A stretch of 64,000 nucleotides of DNA from Arcanobacterium pluranimalium. GTDB lineage: Bacteria; Actinomycetota; Actinomycetes; Actinomycetales; Actinomycetaceae. The stretch spans positions 2,031,800-2,095,799 of the forward strand of contig NZ_JAFBCS010000001.1 in assembly GCF_016907845.1 (NCBI RefSeq), given 5' to 3'. A program made the translations under genes and the position numbers. Each line of letters begins with the position of its first letter. Position 1 is the stretch's first letter. Shown one piece after another: positions 26,601-34,199 of this stretch. The notes under the pieces were generated by a model. The model had not been told where the DNA came from and did not search any database. It saw nothing but the letters and a program-made list of their open reading frames with translations.

Positions 26601-29543
26601 CGATGGCGTGGTTTTACTCAAAGTTACTTGCGCGTACTGAGGAGAGAGCACAAGCGCTGTCCCGCCGGAGTCTTTACAAGAAATATTCAAGGTGATTGGC
26701 GCAGCCATCTCGCGACCAGCCACGACGCGTCCCTGAATTGTGAGTCCATTTCCAGCTGCGGTGAAGTTGTTGGTGATCGTCTTTGTGGTCGCATCAGCAG
26801 AAACCACGAAGCGCTGGGCGTCGACATCACTCTGCCACAACACGCCCGAGGTGGAGATTTGCGGAGCATCTTCGCTGAAAGTGCACGTATTTGCGTAGGG
26901 CACGCCCATATATCCCGATTGATCGTTGATCTTCGGATCGAGAGCCGCATCAGAAACCTGCGCTTTGAGACGTTTCGTCTGAGCATCTCCGATTGAGACG
27001 GTTCCTACTAATGGAACTGACACAGTACTGCCATCTGCTGCAATCACAGAGCGCGTACCGCAGTCGAAGTTGATTGAGAAGGTAGACGGCAAGGAAATGG
27101 TCAATCCGTTCTTCTGCACCACTTTTGCGATGTCTACCGTGCCAAGTTTGTAATCATAAGTATTGGTGATGATCACACGGTTTTGGGTGGAATCGGTAGC
27201 GTAGGAGACTTTCAGAATCGGCTGAGTTTTAGCTTCGTCGTTCGTTTTGGTGACGGTTACATCACTGGCATCAGCTGCGGAAACTTTCGTTGAGCTCAGC
27301 ACCACATTAGGTGTCTGCGCCACTGTATCTTCATAAACGATACAGTTCGCATCGACGGCGACGCCGGGAATCGTAGCTGGATTTGCCGTATCTGTAGTGA
27401 TATTCAGGCTGCCAACTTTCGAGAATTGGCCGCTTGATCCCCAGCTGCACTTGTACTGGACTGGGAACGTCTTTCCGTCCAAGTCTTTAGAGTTCGACGC
27501 CGGTCCAGCCAGTTGCTTAATAACTTTCACGTCGCGTAGCTGGTAGGCATACGTTGCATCGATATGCATTGTGCCGGTGGTAGGCGTGCCTCCTTGCGCG
27601 TAATCGGCAAGGGTAAACGAGTACGATCCATCAGAGTTTTTGGTGACAGGATTACCGTCGAATGTTACAGCACGCCCAACAAAATCGTATTTCTTGACTT
27701 CGGTGGATGACAAACCTGTTAATGGCGTTAAACGACACTCTTGGCCGACCGGAATATTTGTAATATTTACTGATCCTGAATAGGTAGAACCCGATGGATT
27801 GATATCGAATCCCACGGTACGATTTTGAACCGTTGTTCCAACACACGTCAATGAGAAGTCGTAGTGACGCGGATAGATGAATTCTGACGTAGGATCACCA
27901 AGCAAGTTTTTGCTCAGAGTGATGCTTCCAGAGCGATATGTGTAGTTGTTTGTTGCGGAAACGCTCGTAGTCGGTGCGAGCGTCGTGGTGAGGTTTGGAA
28001 GAGTGCCGCTTCCAGAAGTTCCACCTGTCCACGTCAGGTTGAGATTAACACCCGGAGGAGCTGGTTGAGCACCGCCAGGGAAAGACTCTGTAATCGTGCA
28101 GGATGTGCCCGCTGGCAAGTTCTTTATCTGCGTCGATTCTCCAGCTCGCAGGGTAACTTTTCCGCTGAGTGGGATCGTTGGATACGCCGTAGCAAAAGCA
28201 TTATTAGTGCAGGTGTAGTTCAGCTCGAATGAACGCGTGGAAATATCAGTAAAGTTAGCGGCATTTCCGGTCACCAACTTTGATAAATCAAACGTTGCGG
28301 ACTGGAACTTGCTTTGCCAATCCACATTACATTCAAGCGGTGCGTCCGAAGTGTTGTCTGCGGTCAAGGTTGATGTGGCAGAAGCGCGATCATTCACAAG
28401 CGAATAACCCGTGGGAACTTGACCTTCCTTGATGGTGACTGGAGCCGATGTTCCCGCCGTACACGTCCACACTGGAGTATAACGATCGAAAACATATTGG
28501 CTTTGCGTGCCGCTTCCTGTTGACTTAAATACTTGCTTATCTGTTGGCGAAAGCGTATTTGAGAACGGCCGGTTGTACACCGTAAACGTACTACCGTTCG
28601 TACCCGGAATCAGCGTTTCCGTGGTGCTGGTCTTTGTATATACGCGATGATCAAAAGTCGTTGCTTGGCCGGTTTCTGCCATTTCGTAAGTGGTATTGGC
28701 TGTATATGTGCCCGCTACCCGTCCAATTGAAATGGCAATAGCGAATGCACCATTGCCTACAGAGCCTCCAAACTTCTGTATCTGAAAATCACTAGGTGAA
28801 TCAATGGTCGCTACAGCGATACCCTTATATGCTTCACTGGTTGCATAGCCCTGGCAGTAGAAATCCATACCCGTCTGAGTCTTGACGTTGCAAGGATCAG
28901 CAAACCCGGACTGCACCACTTTATTGAATGTGGTCTTATTGGTGGCTGTGTCGTTGTCTTTGATCGCCCAAGATTCTCCACCAGGTGATTCCTCGGCATC
29001 CAATACATTGAGTTTGAAGTTAGGAATTACAGCGCCTTTTGCGTCTTTCAACACGATATTAGAGAAGTTAAAGTAATACGTTGGCGGCAGGTGTTTGACC
29101 CTGACTATCGGGCTTTGCAAATCACCTGAATATGGCACGAAAGTTTGGTAACCATTAATCGTCTGACCATACGATGCAGCCGAATCCCATTGAGCAGATT
29201 CTGCCTTAACCTGCGGAGCAACGATACCGCTATTGAACCACATAAGATCGAATGACAACGTCATATCACCGATCTGACGCGTGATGTGAACGTTTTGATT
29301 TGCAGCACCAATCATGCCAGCAAAATCAATAAAACAGAAGCTATTAGCAAGCGTTGCGGCGGCACCCGTTCCCATACGCATTGCGCAATCGCCGAGGTCA
29401 TAGGTGATAGCAGCCGCTTCGGCTTTGTCTCGATCGGGACTCCACGGCGAAACTGGAAGCAACAGAACAACAATAAACACAAAGCTCAGGAATGATGCCC
29501 AGAGCTTCCTTGCGGGTGACTGTATTGAATCTTTACTGAACAT
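23682..29543 (-). CDS. Giant LPQAG-anchored modular surface adhesin, putative pilus tip protein
   Basis: 1953 residues from ATG 29543, chosen because GGAGG (29549-29553) is 5 nt upstream; an open frame continues upstream inside the preceding gene. Parts in order: signal peptide; an N-terminal globular region (about 40-350) reminiscent of CshA_NR2-type adhesive domains; ten similar modules of about 110-140 residues resembling DUF5979, each with a strand like VTVTKQ and a final P-x-G-x-x-C-x-I segment, two cysteines per module; a DUF11-like domain; sorting signal LPQAG (1912-1916), helix and charged tail. No VYPKN motif, as expected for a tip rather than shaft pilin. Ligand unknown. Confidence 0.88.
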   Translation of the reverse strand: MFSKDSIQSPARKLWASFLSFVFIVVLLLPVSPWSPDRDKAEAAAITYDLGDCAMRMGTGAAATLANSFCFIDFAGMIGAANQNVHITRQIGDMTLSFDLMWFNSGIVAPQVKAESAQWDSAASYGQTINGYQTFVPYSGDLQSPIVRVKHLPPTYYFNFSNIVLKDAKGAVIPNFKLNVLDAEESPGGESWAIKDNDTATNKTTFNKVVQSGFADPCNVKTQTGMDFYCQGYATSEAYKGIAVATIDSPSDFQIQKFGGSVGNGAFAIAISIGRVAGTYTANTTYEMAETGQATTFDHRVYTKTSTTETLIPGTNGSTFTVYNRPFSNTLSPTDKQVFKSTGSGTQSQYVFDRYTPVWTCTAGTSAPVTIKEGQVPTGYSLVNDRASATSTLTADNTSDAPLECNVDWQSKFQSATFDLSKLVTGNAANFTDISTRSFELNYTCTNNAFATAYPTIPLSGKVTLRAGESTQIKNLPAGTSCTITESFPGGAQPAPPGVNLNLTWTGGTSGSGTLPNLTTTLAPTTSVSATNNYTYRSGSITLSKNLLGDPTSEFIYPRHYDFSLTCVGTTVQNRTVGFDINPSGSTYSGSVNITNIPVGQECRLTPLTGLSSTEVKKYDFVGRAVTFDGNPVTKNSDGSYSFTLADYAQGGTPTTGTMHIDATYAYQLRDVKVIKQLAGPASNSKDLDGKTFPVQYKCSWGSSGQFSKVGSLNITTDTANPATIPGVAVDANCIVYEDTVAQTPNVVLSSTKVSAADASDVTVTKTNDEAKTQPILKVSYATDSTQNRVIITNTYDYKLGTVDIAKVVQKNGLTISLPSTFSINFDCGTRSVIAADGSTVSVPLVGTVSIGDAQTKRLKAQVSDAALDPKINDQSGYMGVPYANTCTFSEDAPQISTSGVLWQSDVDAQRFVVSADATTKTITNNFTAAGNGLTIQGRVVAGREMAAPITLNISCKDSGGTALVLSPQYAQVTLSKTTPSVTIPASQVPEGSSCSIVEPTPDSGTRTTAVGVNYPITRNAGLHVAATGTDPEVNQNYGNLAPINLPSLKIGSSTVAEINLYYAYVTAPITASKIVAFDPATQQYISDARKDIKRNRQFTVTLQCTYPDGVTTANASGTVVSTQPEITLTEEVPVGSSCTIAEGATTTAAGVDVKQEVAVNGGANANVSTTFTVKDTSNSAVFTNTYSRRLAPVVLNKRAVLPGSIRDQYAAAGQSIPFHTHQFTMDCHDPETGTGSTGVLLGTFNGTITGEGSYQFDNVPVGVDCHIKGDQFGQLDLSLPGANGVQLKAYVKPKQVKWVVDENDGTAVIDTDFPGDVTESAYFSTLDAAADGTVTNVVDIENTYEYIQTKIQMTKKVVGAAGDLALLSPDQTYNFNFQCEGVGFNTSTIGTGTETLSNSLVLNTFGTATDNGDGTVTRLYTSPQVTVPAGAWCDFDEKDPVGTPAQLVHSMDQQVIKKYAALNSDPNHVESWDFVNRYTHRTVPVRVSTLHNGYLEGAVKDDSGNGYTYKVTCNDPAKTSFSQTVAFADAQVGLAASDAAAPDTGQILQLPAGADCTIDYAGSPSLVANSPIEVTAGDRAPFMRFGTWTDAGAAATNPTQQWRDIKPTDVTPDMKKYSFAFTLAPTLTATTDVVMTVGAQTIYIQDTMDVTVTKQAFGTAGAGASFSFTSDCLPSGQTATVKSGESFTLKNVAVGRTCFITEANNPDTLPELGIESQGDGIVDAWATNVAATETEPASRYMQFTTAPVTTPTDLSQSGAYWNLVLSNRYPAIDIEKTIDGPLVSSNDGVVLAPTATSMTVHYVLTNNGGLPADTFELSDPSLAGRTITNGTQTITVGADGSIDPLFCGIDNNAMYTMQPGDSLTCTFTVQLTETAQTPLNISGAVTVKALANGRPVTDSDGFSAQRVWMTLPQAGAISLVAVIVTGVGIVVYGIWKNRKDEDDHETTLPLDS

Positions 29544-30798
29544 CCCCGCCTCCTTCATTAATCTTCTGTTCTTTAATAACTTCATCGCTTGATTTCTGTA
29601 ATGCATTTTCTGCTGTGGTATTCGGTGAATCGACCGCTGGCTCGGCGTCGTCTTTACGCCGCTTTCGCGCAATAAAGAAGAGGACGAAACCTACCACAAG
29701 GAAGCCAACCGCCCCGATAATGATCTCTTTCAAGTACGCGCCCGTTTTGGCCAAAATTACCGAAATGACCGAAGCCTCACAGCCCTGTGGTGGACACTGT
29801 GGTGTAGCTGGCGACGGCGTCGGCGACGGTGCCACGACCGTCACGTTCGAAACGTCAGATACTGCACCGATTGCGACTCCAGCGCTTCCATTCACAGGCC
29901 AACCATCTGGGAAGAGTTGAACTTCGTTCTTGACGACGGCACCTTGTGGCGTATCTGGGCGCACCGTCGTCTTAATATCGAGCATAACGTTCGTTTGCGG
30001 CGCCTTAAAACGCATCGCGGCTAGCTTCGCCAGCCCCGAGGGGGTCAGCTTCACTACTACCGAGTTTGTGGCCGGATCGAACGCGACGGTGTAGTCCGCA
30101 TTCGGATCGAGTGTGAGAGTTGAGCTTCCATCGGTAATGACCAACCCGTTTACGCCCTCATATTGCAGGGCGGAGTCAAGTCGGCTCACGAGCACGTAAT
30201 TGTGTAAAAGGCCGTTTCTATCGGGCGCAGGAACGTTCGACTGAATATGCCACATAACGCTGCTGCCAGGACGAACACTATCTTGTGGCGTTGAGGTAAT
30301 GCTTATTGCTAAGGGCTGGTTCTTCGCATAAACGGTGAGGGTCTGCGCACCATTTGCTTGGGTTGTGGCCATTTGTGGTAGACCAATCAAGAATGGGCTG
30401 ATCACCGAATAGGCAACATTGCCAACTCGCGAAGGGATTTCTCGAACCAAGTAGATAGCATCGGGCAATGCAGGGAACAGTGCATCACCTTGTGAGTTGC
30501 TCACGGCCTTGATTGGAGCGCCGAGCTGATGGCCATCTAGCATCGGATTCGTTTTCATTTCCGCTACGAGCGACTCAGTATCTGCGCTGGTAGCACCAAT
30601 AACTGGCAGCACCTCAAAAGTGATACCGGAGAGCGGCATTCCAGGCGTGTCACCTTCACCTTGGGTTTTATGGATGACGACGTCGGTGTCGCTTTGCGCT
30701 TGTGCTGCAACTGGCACGAGGAGCAGGGAAGAAATGAGCGCAAGAAAGACTAGGATTGGCAAAATAGCGTGACGCTGTGTGCTGTTGCTACTGTGCAT
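29533..30798 (-). CDS. Second LPXTG-like pilin (LAKTG), putative basal or minor pilin
   Basis: 421 residues from ATG 30798, supported by CCTCC (30805-30809, GGAGG on the coding strand) 6 nt upstream; the open frame begins further up inside the sortase gene. A signal peptide (about 11-36) precedes SpaH/EbpB-type immunoglobulin-like domains. A pilin-type motif appears as VYAKN (156-160, K159), and YLVREIPS (116-123) resembles an E-box. The sorting motif is LAKTG (349-353), not LPXTG, followed by a helix and an unusually long 40-residue charged tail. Its end overlaps the adhesin start by 11 nt. Basal role is inferred from size and order. Confidence 0.87.
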   Translation of the reverse strand: MHSSNSTQRHAILPILVFLALISSLLLVPVAAQAQSDTDVVIHKTQGEGDTPGMPLSGITFEVLPVIGATSADTESLVAEMKTNPMLDGHQLGAPIKAVSNSQGDALFPALPDAIYLVREIPSRVGNVAYSVISPFLIGLPQMATTQANGAQTLTVYAKNQPLAISITSTPQDSVRPGSSVMWHIQSNVPAPDRNGLLHNYVLVSRLDSALQYEGVNGLVITDGSSTLTLDPNADYTVAFDPATNSVVVKLTPSGLAKLAAMRFKAPQTNVMLDIKTTVRPDTPQGAVVKNEVQLFPDGWPVNGSAGVAIGAVSDVSNVTVVAPSPTPSPATPQCPPQGCEASVISVILAKTGAYLKEIIIGAVGFLVVGFVLFFIARKRRKDDAEPAVDSPNTTAENALQKSSDEVIKEQKINEGGGDVQ

Positions 30799-31756
30799 TA
30801 CTTTCCTCCTTTGCGCTTTCTTGATGTTGATTATGGATCGCGTGTTGTTGAGTAGTTGCTGGCGACTTTGGTTGTTCATCATCGCTTTCGCGGCGATTTT
30901 TCTTCCTAAATAGCCACCATAGGATGTAGAGCAAAGTCAGAATCGAAATGACTATTGCCGCGATCATCCACGGTTGCCAAGGGCTTGTATAGACTTGTTC
31001 AATTGGCTCAGCTGGCATATCGACTCGTTCACCACGAACCAATAACCGATGGCTGTTAATTCCATAAGGTGTGCAGGTGACGAGGGTGATCAGATCGCGT
31101 CCGCTTTCTGGGCGAATATTTTCAATTTCCTCAGGTAGCACTTTTTTAATTTGATCTACTTTGTAAGCATGCTGTTCGCCAAGCACTTCTACAATGAAAA
31201 TTTCACCAACTTTGATATGAGAGAGGTTGTCAAACATCGTCAAAGTTGCGAGACCTGAATGCCCGGTCAACACTGAATGGAAACCAATTCCGCCGGTTGG
31301 GAGTGCTGTCCCGTACAGGTGGCCGATTCCATGCGCCAGGGTTGCCTGGGAGGTGCCGTGGTAGATAGGCAAATCGATTCCCACCGCAGGAACCTTTAGG
31401 CGACCCATCACCGAATCTATATTTAGTTGAGCTAGATATTTCTGGTATGCAGGTGAATTGATATCAATCCCATTGACCCATGGATCTGGAGAACCCACGG
31501 CCGGAAGTTGAGCGTTGTAAGCTTTGGCTTCTTCGAAGAGTTGCTTGCGCTGTTCAGGAGCCATTTTTTTGACGTTCTCCGAATAGAGCTGCGCTATCTC
31601 GTGTTGTTCAATGTTCTTGATATGTGTGATAACCACCGGCGAGAGCAGAACCAAAATTCCGAGTACCAGGTAAATTATGGAACGCGGGTTTCGGCGTCGG
31701 TGAGTAGCGGGAGCGCTACTCACCGACTGCCTCTTGCTTTTCCGCGTTAAACCCAT
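30788..31756 (-). CDS. Class C (pilin-polymerising) sortase, proximal copy
   Basis: Pilus sortase placed directly after the major pilin gene, so it probably polymerises that pilin. Numbered from GTG 31798: N-terminal helix 41-59, lid D105-P106-W107, catalytic H180, C242 (TLVTCTPYGINS) and R251, then a second helix (about 271-293). The start is unsure. GTG 31798 lies inside a hairpin; ATG 31756 has no Shine-Dalgarno; GTG 31723 has GAGG six bases upstream but sits in the stem of a second hairpin. I list ATG 31756 as a middle choice. The fold and catalytic residues do not depend on this. Confidence 0.88.
   Translation of the reverse strand: MGLTRKSKRQSVSSAPATHRRRNPRSIIYLVLGILVLLSPVVITHIKNIEQHEIAQLYSENVKKMAPEQRKQLFEEAKAYNAQLPAVGSPDPWVNGIDINSPAYQKYLAQLNIDSVMGRLKVPAVGIDLPIYHGTSQATLAHGIGHLYGTALPTGGIGFHSVLTGHSGLATLTMFDNLSHIKVGEIFIVEVLGEQHAYKVDQIKKVLPEEIENIRPESGRDLITLVTCTPYGINSHRLLVRGERVDMPAEPIEQVYTSPWQPWMIAAIVISILTLLYILWWLFRKKNRRESDDEQPKSPATTQQHAIHNQHQESAKEESNAQ
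31696..31727 (-). promoter_or_regulatory. 14-bp hairpin in the 5' part of the proximal sortase gene
   Basis: Perfect inverted repeat with arms 31696-31709 and 31714-31727 and loop GGAG on the plus strand. On the coding strand the stem contains GTG 31723, a possible sortase start, with GAGG just outside it. Such a structure could lower translation of the sortase relative to the pilin or cause polymerase pausing. No T-run follows. Confidence 0.6.
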
Positions 31757-31775
31757 GACACTATGAAATCTTGGT

Positions 31776-31805
31776 GTGGTGGGTGAACCGTGGCTCACCC
31801 ACCAC
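31776..31805 (-). promoter_or_regulatory. Hairpin just after the major pilin gene
   Basis: Inverted repeat with perfect 11-bp arms (31776-31786, 31795-31805) and an 8-nt loop, 7 nt after the major pilin stop. It has no T-run, so it looks more like an mRNA-stabilising or attenuating structure than a full terminator. It would fit high output of the major pilin and lower output of the four genes downstream. Confidence 0.65.
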
Positions 31806-31811
31806 TATTTA

Positions 31812-33308
31812 TCAAGCAGCTGTGTTCACTTTGCTGTCACGACGGCTGGTGTAGAAGCCACGTGCGAGCAGTGCCAAGCCGATCAAGAAAATGATGACGA
31901 TTCCAAAAGCACCGGTTGCCGGAAGCTGACCGAGCAAGGAATCCTTCTCATTATTAACCGTAACGCTGAATGCACCGGCTGTAGCACCAGTTCCATCTGG
32001 AGTGAAAGTTACAAGCTGTGGCTCTGGGTTGCGCACAAAGCCAGCAGGAGCCTGTGTTTCAAGCACGCAGTATGTATTGACTTGCGTACCCGCAGTGCCA
32101 CCAGCAAATGAGCTCACAGGAATTGCGTATCCGAGACCAGTTGAGGCAGTCGAACCCGATCCGTTAGCCGTAGTAATTACGGTACCAACAGAAGTTGCAT
32201 CATTAGCAGTTGCAACACTGAGTGCAGAACCATTGAGCTCATACTTACCGTCTGCATTCGAATCAGCGCAGAGGTAGAGTTCAAACTTTGCACCGTTCAT
32301 CTGCGCATTATCTGTTACACCAGTACCAGTTTTGGTAATAGTCAAATTCGCGAAAGTCGTTGAGGTCGGTGTGGAAGTTCCATTGATGTCCGCGTTCGTC
32401 GTCATAGACCCAGTCGGGAATGTAACCGTTGCAGTGTTTGTAATCTGACCATTGGCTGGAATTGAATTCACAGTCGCTTTGAACGCAACATGAACTGCAA
32501 GAGTTGGATCAGTGAGACGCGCTGCTTTAAGGGCATCCAAACCTGTCTGAGTGAAATTAACAGTTAAGGTATTGCTCGTATAATCAAGGGTGTAATCAAT
32601 GCCAGCTGCAAGAGTCGGTGCTGATACTCCAGTGAACGTGACGGTTGCTGGCTGCTGCAGTGTCAAGTTAGTTGCGAGAGGATCAACAATCTTAAACAAT
32701 GAGAGGTCCCCTGCTGGCACTGGCGTGTTAATAGTGTAAGAAAGGTTTGTTCCAAGCGTAGCGTTGGTATCATCAACCTGCTTATCTGGCTGGAACGTCT
32801 GGTTCTTCGGATACACGTCGCGTGTGTACGTCCACGTTCCATTAGCTCCCGAATAAGGAAGTGTAATAAGGAATGGAGCTGCTACCGTGTAGCCGCCTTT
32901 TTGTATTTCCGTTACACGATATACACCTACAGTAAATCCAGAATCAGCTGTGGTCGTGAACGAAGCTAATCCAGATCCGTCAGTAACCTTGGTCCACGAA
33001 GCGCCAACGGAATTATCACCGAGGTTGCTTGCGGTCATCGTCGAAAGTTCAGTCCAACCAGCTTGAGTTGTAAGATCAACGCCTTCAATTTTCTCAACTT
33101 TGAAGCTGATCCCGCTCAGTGGAGTTTGCCCCTTGGTTGGTGCACCAGTGTTGCCTGGTTCTGGATCGCCAAGAAGCTTGTGGATATTTAATATGACGGG
33201 AGCATTCACGTCTACAACATCTGCAGCCTGTGCGGAGTGAATTCCTCCTACTGCAAAAGTAGCAACTAGCGCAATAGCAGCTGCAACTTTCATTCTCATG
33301 GATTTCAT
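31812..33308 (-). CDS. Major LPATG pilin (SpaA/FimA-like shaft subunit)
   Basis: 498 residues from ATG 33308, preceded by AAGGA at 7 nt; an upstream ATG at 33323 is less well placed. Features in order: signal peptide ending near SAQAAD (24-30); N-terminal pilin domain; pilin motif VYPKNQ with K168, the lysine used for sortase cross-links; middle domain; C-terminal CNA_B-like domain with E-box YCVLETQAPAGF (E418); LPATG (462-466), membrane helix and a positively charged tail. This is the shaft protein in SpaA/EbpC-type pili. First gene of the locus, followed by hairpins and the proximal sortase. Confidence 0.93.
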   Translation of the reverse strand: MKSMRMKVAAAIALVATFAVGGIHSAQAADVVDVNAPVILNIHKLLGDPEPGNTGAPTKGQTPLSGISFKVEKIEGVDLTTQAGWTELSTMTASNLGDNSVGASWTKVTDGSGLASFTTTADSGFTVGVYRVTEIQKGGYTVAAPFLITLPYSGANGTWTYTRDVYPKNQTFQPDKQVDDTNATLGTNLSYTINTPVPAGDLSLFKIVDPLATNLTLQQPATVTFTGVSAPTLAAGIDYTLDYTSNTLTVNFTQTGLDALKAARLTDPTLAVHVAFKATVNSIPANGQITNTATVTFPTGSMTTNADINGTSTPTSTTFANLTITKTGTGVTDNAQMNGAKFELYLCADSNADGKYELNGSALSVATANDATSVGTVITTANGSGSTASTGLGYAIPVSSFAGGTAGTQVNTYCVLETQAPAGFVRNPEPQLVTFTPDGTGATAGAFSVTVNNEKDSLLGQLPATGAFGIVIIFLIGLALLARGFYTSRRDSKVNTAA

Positions 33309-33406
33309 TTTATTTTCCTTCATGTGGATTAACGCCCAGATGAGTCAAGCTCATCAATCGCATTCGCCGGTAAGGCAGCCTAATGCCCGCCTTATTCGGA
33401 CCGTTG

Positions 33407-33508
33407 CTAACCCGCGAACATAAGCCCTAACCCGGTGTTAGCACGAAATATGAGTTTCTAAAACTTCATGTTCACTCTAACATAATCAAGGCCATTTTTC
33501 AGGGTTAG
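33407..33508. promoter_or_regulatory. Cluster of CTAAC/GTTAG words upstream of the pilus genes
   Basis: Five copies of this pentamer fall within about 100 bp before the major pilin gene: CTAAC at 33407, 33427 and 33477, and GTTAG at 33437 and 33504; a sixth lies at 33557. Two form the inverted repeat CTAAC-N5-GTTAG at 33427-33441, and the copy at 33407 is 20 bp away, about two helical turns. They may be operator sites for a pilus regulator. No promoter hexamers could be assigned with confidence. Confidence 0.5.
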
Positions 33509-33559
33509 TTCCAATAAATACGCTTGTGCTGATCGGCACGATATAACACCACCGCAGTT

Positions 33560-33978
33560 AGTTGCGTCACCAATTTGAATATTTCACCCGATAACCCAAA
33601 ATATCAGCCAAACCGCCACAAATCACCATTCCACTCAACCATAACTATGCTTTAATAAATCAACTGCAGGTAAAGCACTTATATCTTACAACTTTCAACC
33701 AACTCCCCCAGGAGAACGTGTCTTCTCAGAAATGGCACAAACCAAAACTCACTACACAATCATTCATGAGCAGCCATTTACTTTGTGAAAACATCCACAG
33801 CCACCCATTCCCGAATTCCCAATATGCCAATCCTCACATCGCATCTCAGGAAACGAGACACCACCAACTATCAACTCCACCCATCAAGCAACACCAAGAA
33901 AACGAGACGCCCCACCCAGACACACATTCTGGCCTTTAACTCGCAAAGCCCCACCAAAACAAAAGCCCCGCACAAAAA
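33560..33978. other. Non-coding region between pilus locus and bS22-like gene
   Basis: About 420 bp without a convincing gene. From about 33720 the plus strand is A/C-rich and G-poor. A 73-codon frame at 33718-33939 begins with GTG after AGGAG, but its product is a Ser/His/Pro/Gln-rich peptide with no motif I know, so I do not call it as a gene. The minus strand shows nothing beyond the terminator next to it. Confidence 0.5.
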
Positions 33979-34010
33979 GAAGCCCCCTTTTCCTCAGAAA
34001 AGGGGGCTTC
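33979..34010 (-). terminator. Rho-independent terminator of the bS22-like gene
   Basis: 14-bp perfect stem (33979-33992 and 33997-34010) with a 4-nt loop, 19 bp after the stop of the small basic gene. On the minus strand the stem is followed by CTTTTT, giving a standard intrinsic terminator in the direction of that gene. It also insulates the pilus locus from transcription coming from the right. Confidence 0.85.
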
Positions 34011-34029
34011 TCAACGCTAATAGAAAACG

Positions 34030-34128
34030 TCACTTCTTATTGCGACGCTGGTGGCGCGTCTTGCGAAGCAACTTACGATGCTTCTTCTTCGACATGCGCT
34101 TACGACGCTTCTTAATAACGGAACCCAC
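34030..34128 (-). CDS. 32-residue basic protein, bS22 / AURKAIP1-COX24 type
   Basis: Short gene starting with GTG 34128 after GGAGG (34135-34139) at 6 nt. The product begins [19 protein letters not shown] and is almost wholly Lys/Arg/His. It matches the small actinobacterial protein encoded next to an HTH gene (Rv0500A/Rv0500B order in Mycobacterium) and found in mycobacterial ribosomes as bS22. It is below common gene-finding length limits and easily missed. Ribosomal role is by family knowledge, not shown here. Confidence 0.9.
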   Translation of the reverse strand: MGSVIKKRRKRMSKKKHRKLLRKTRHQRRNKK

Positions 34129-34199
34129 TGGCTACCTCCGGAAGTAATAGTTGGAACGGCAAAACCGCTACGTTTAACAAATGAATAGTACCTTAAAAC

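Noticed and set aside
29544..29672. Longer N-terminus for the giant adhesin
   Set aside because: The extra 43 codons overlap the preceding pilin gene and lack a ribosome-binding site; GGAGG supports ATG 29543.
33718..33939. 73-codon frame with AGGAG and GTG start
   Set aside because: A plausible ribosome-binding site, but the product is low-complexity and lies in a skewed non-coding tract; no family recognised.
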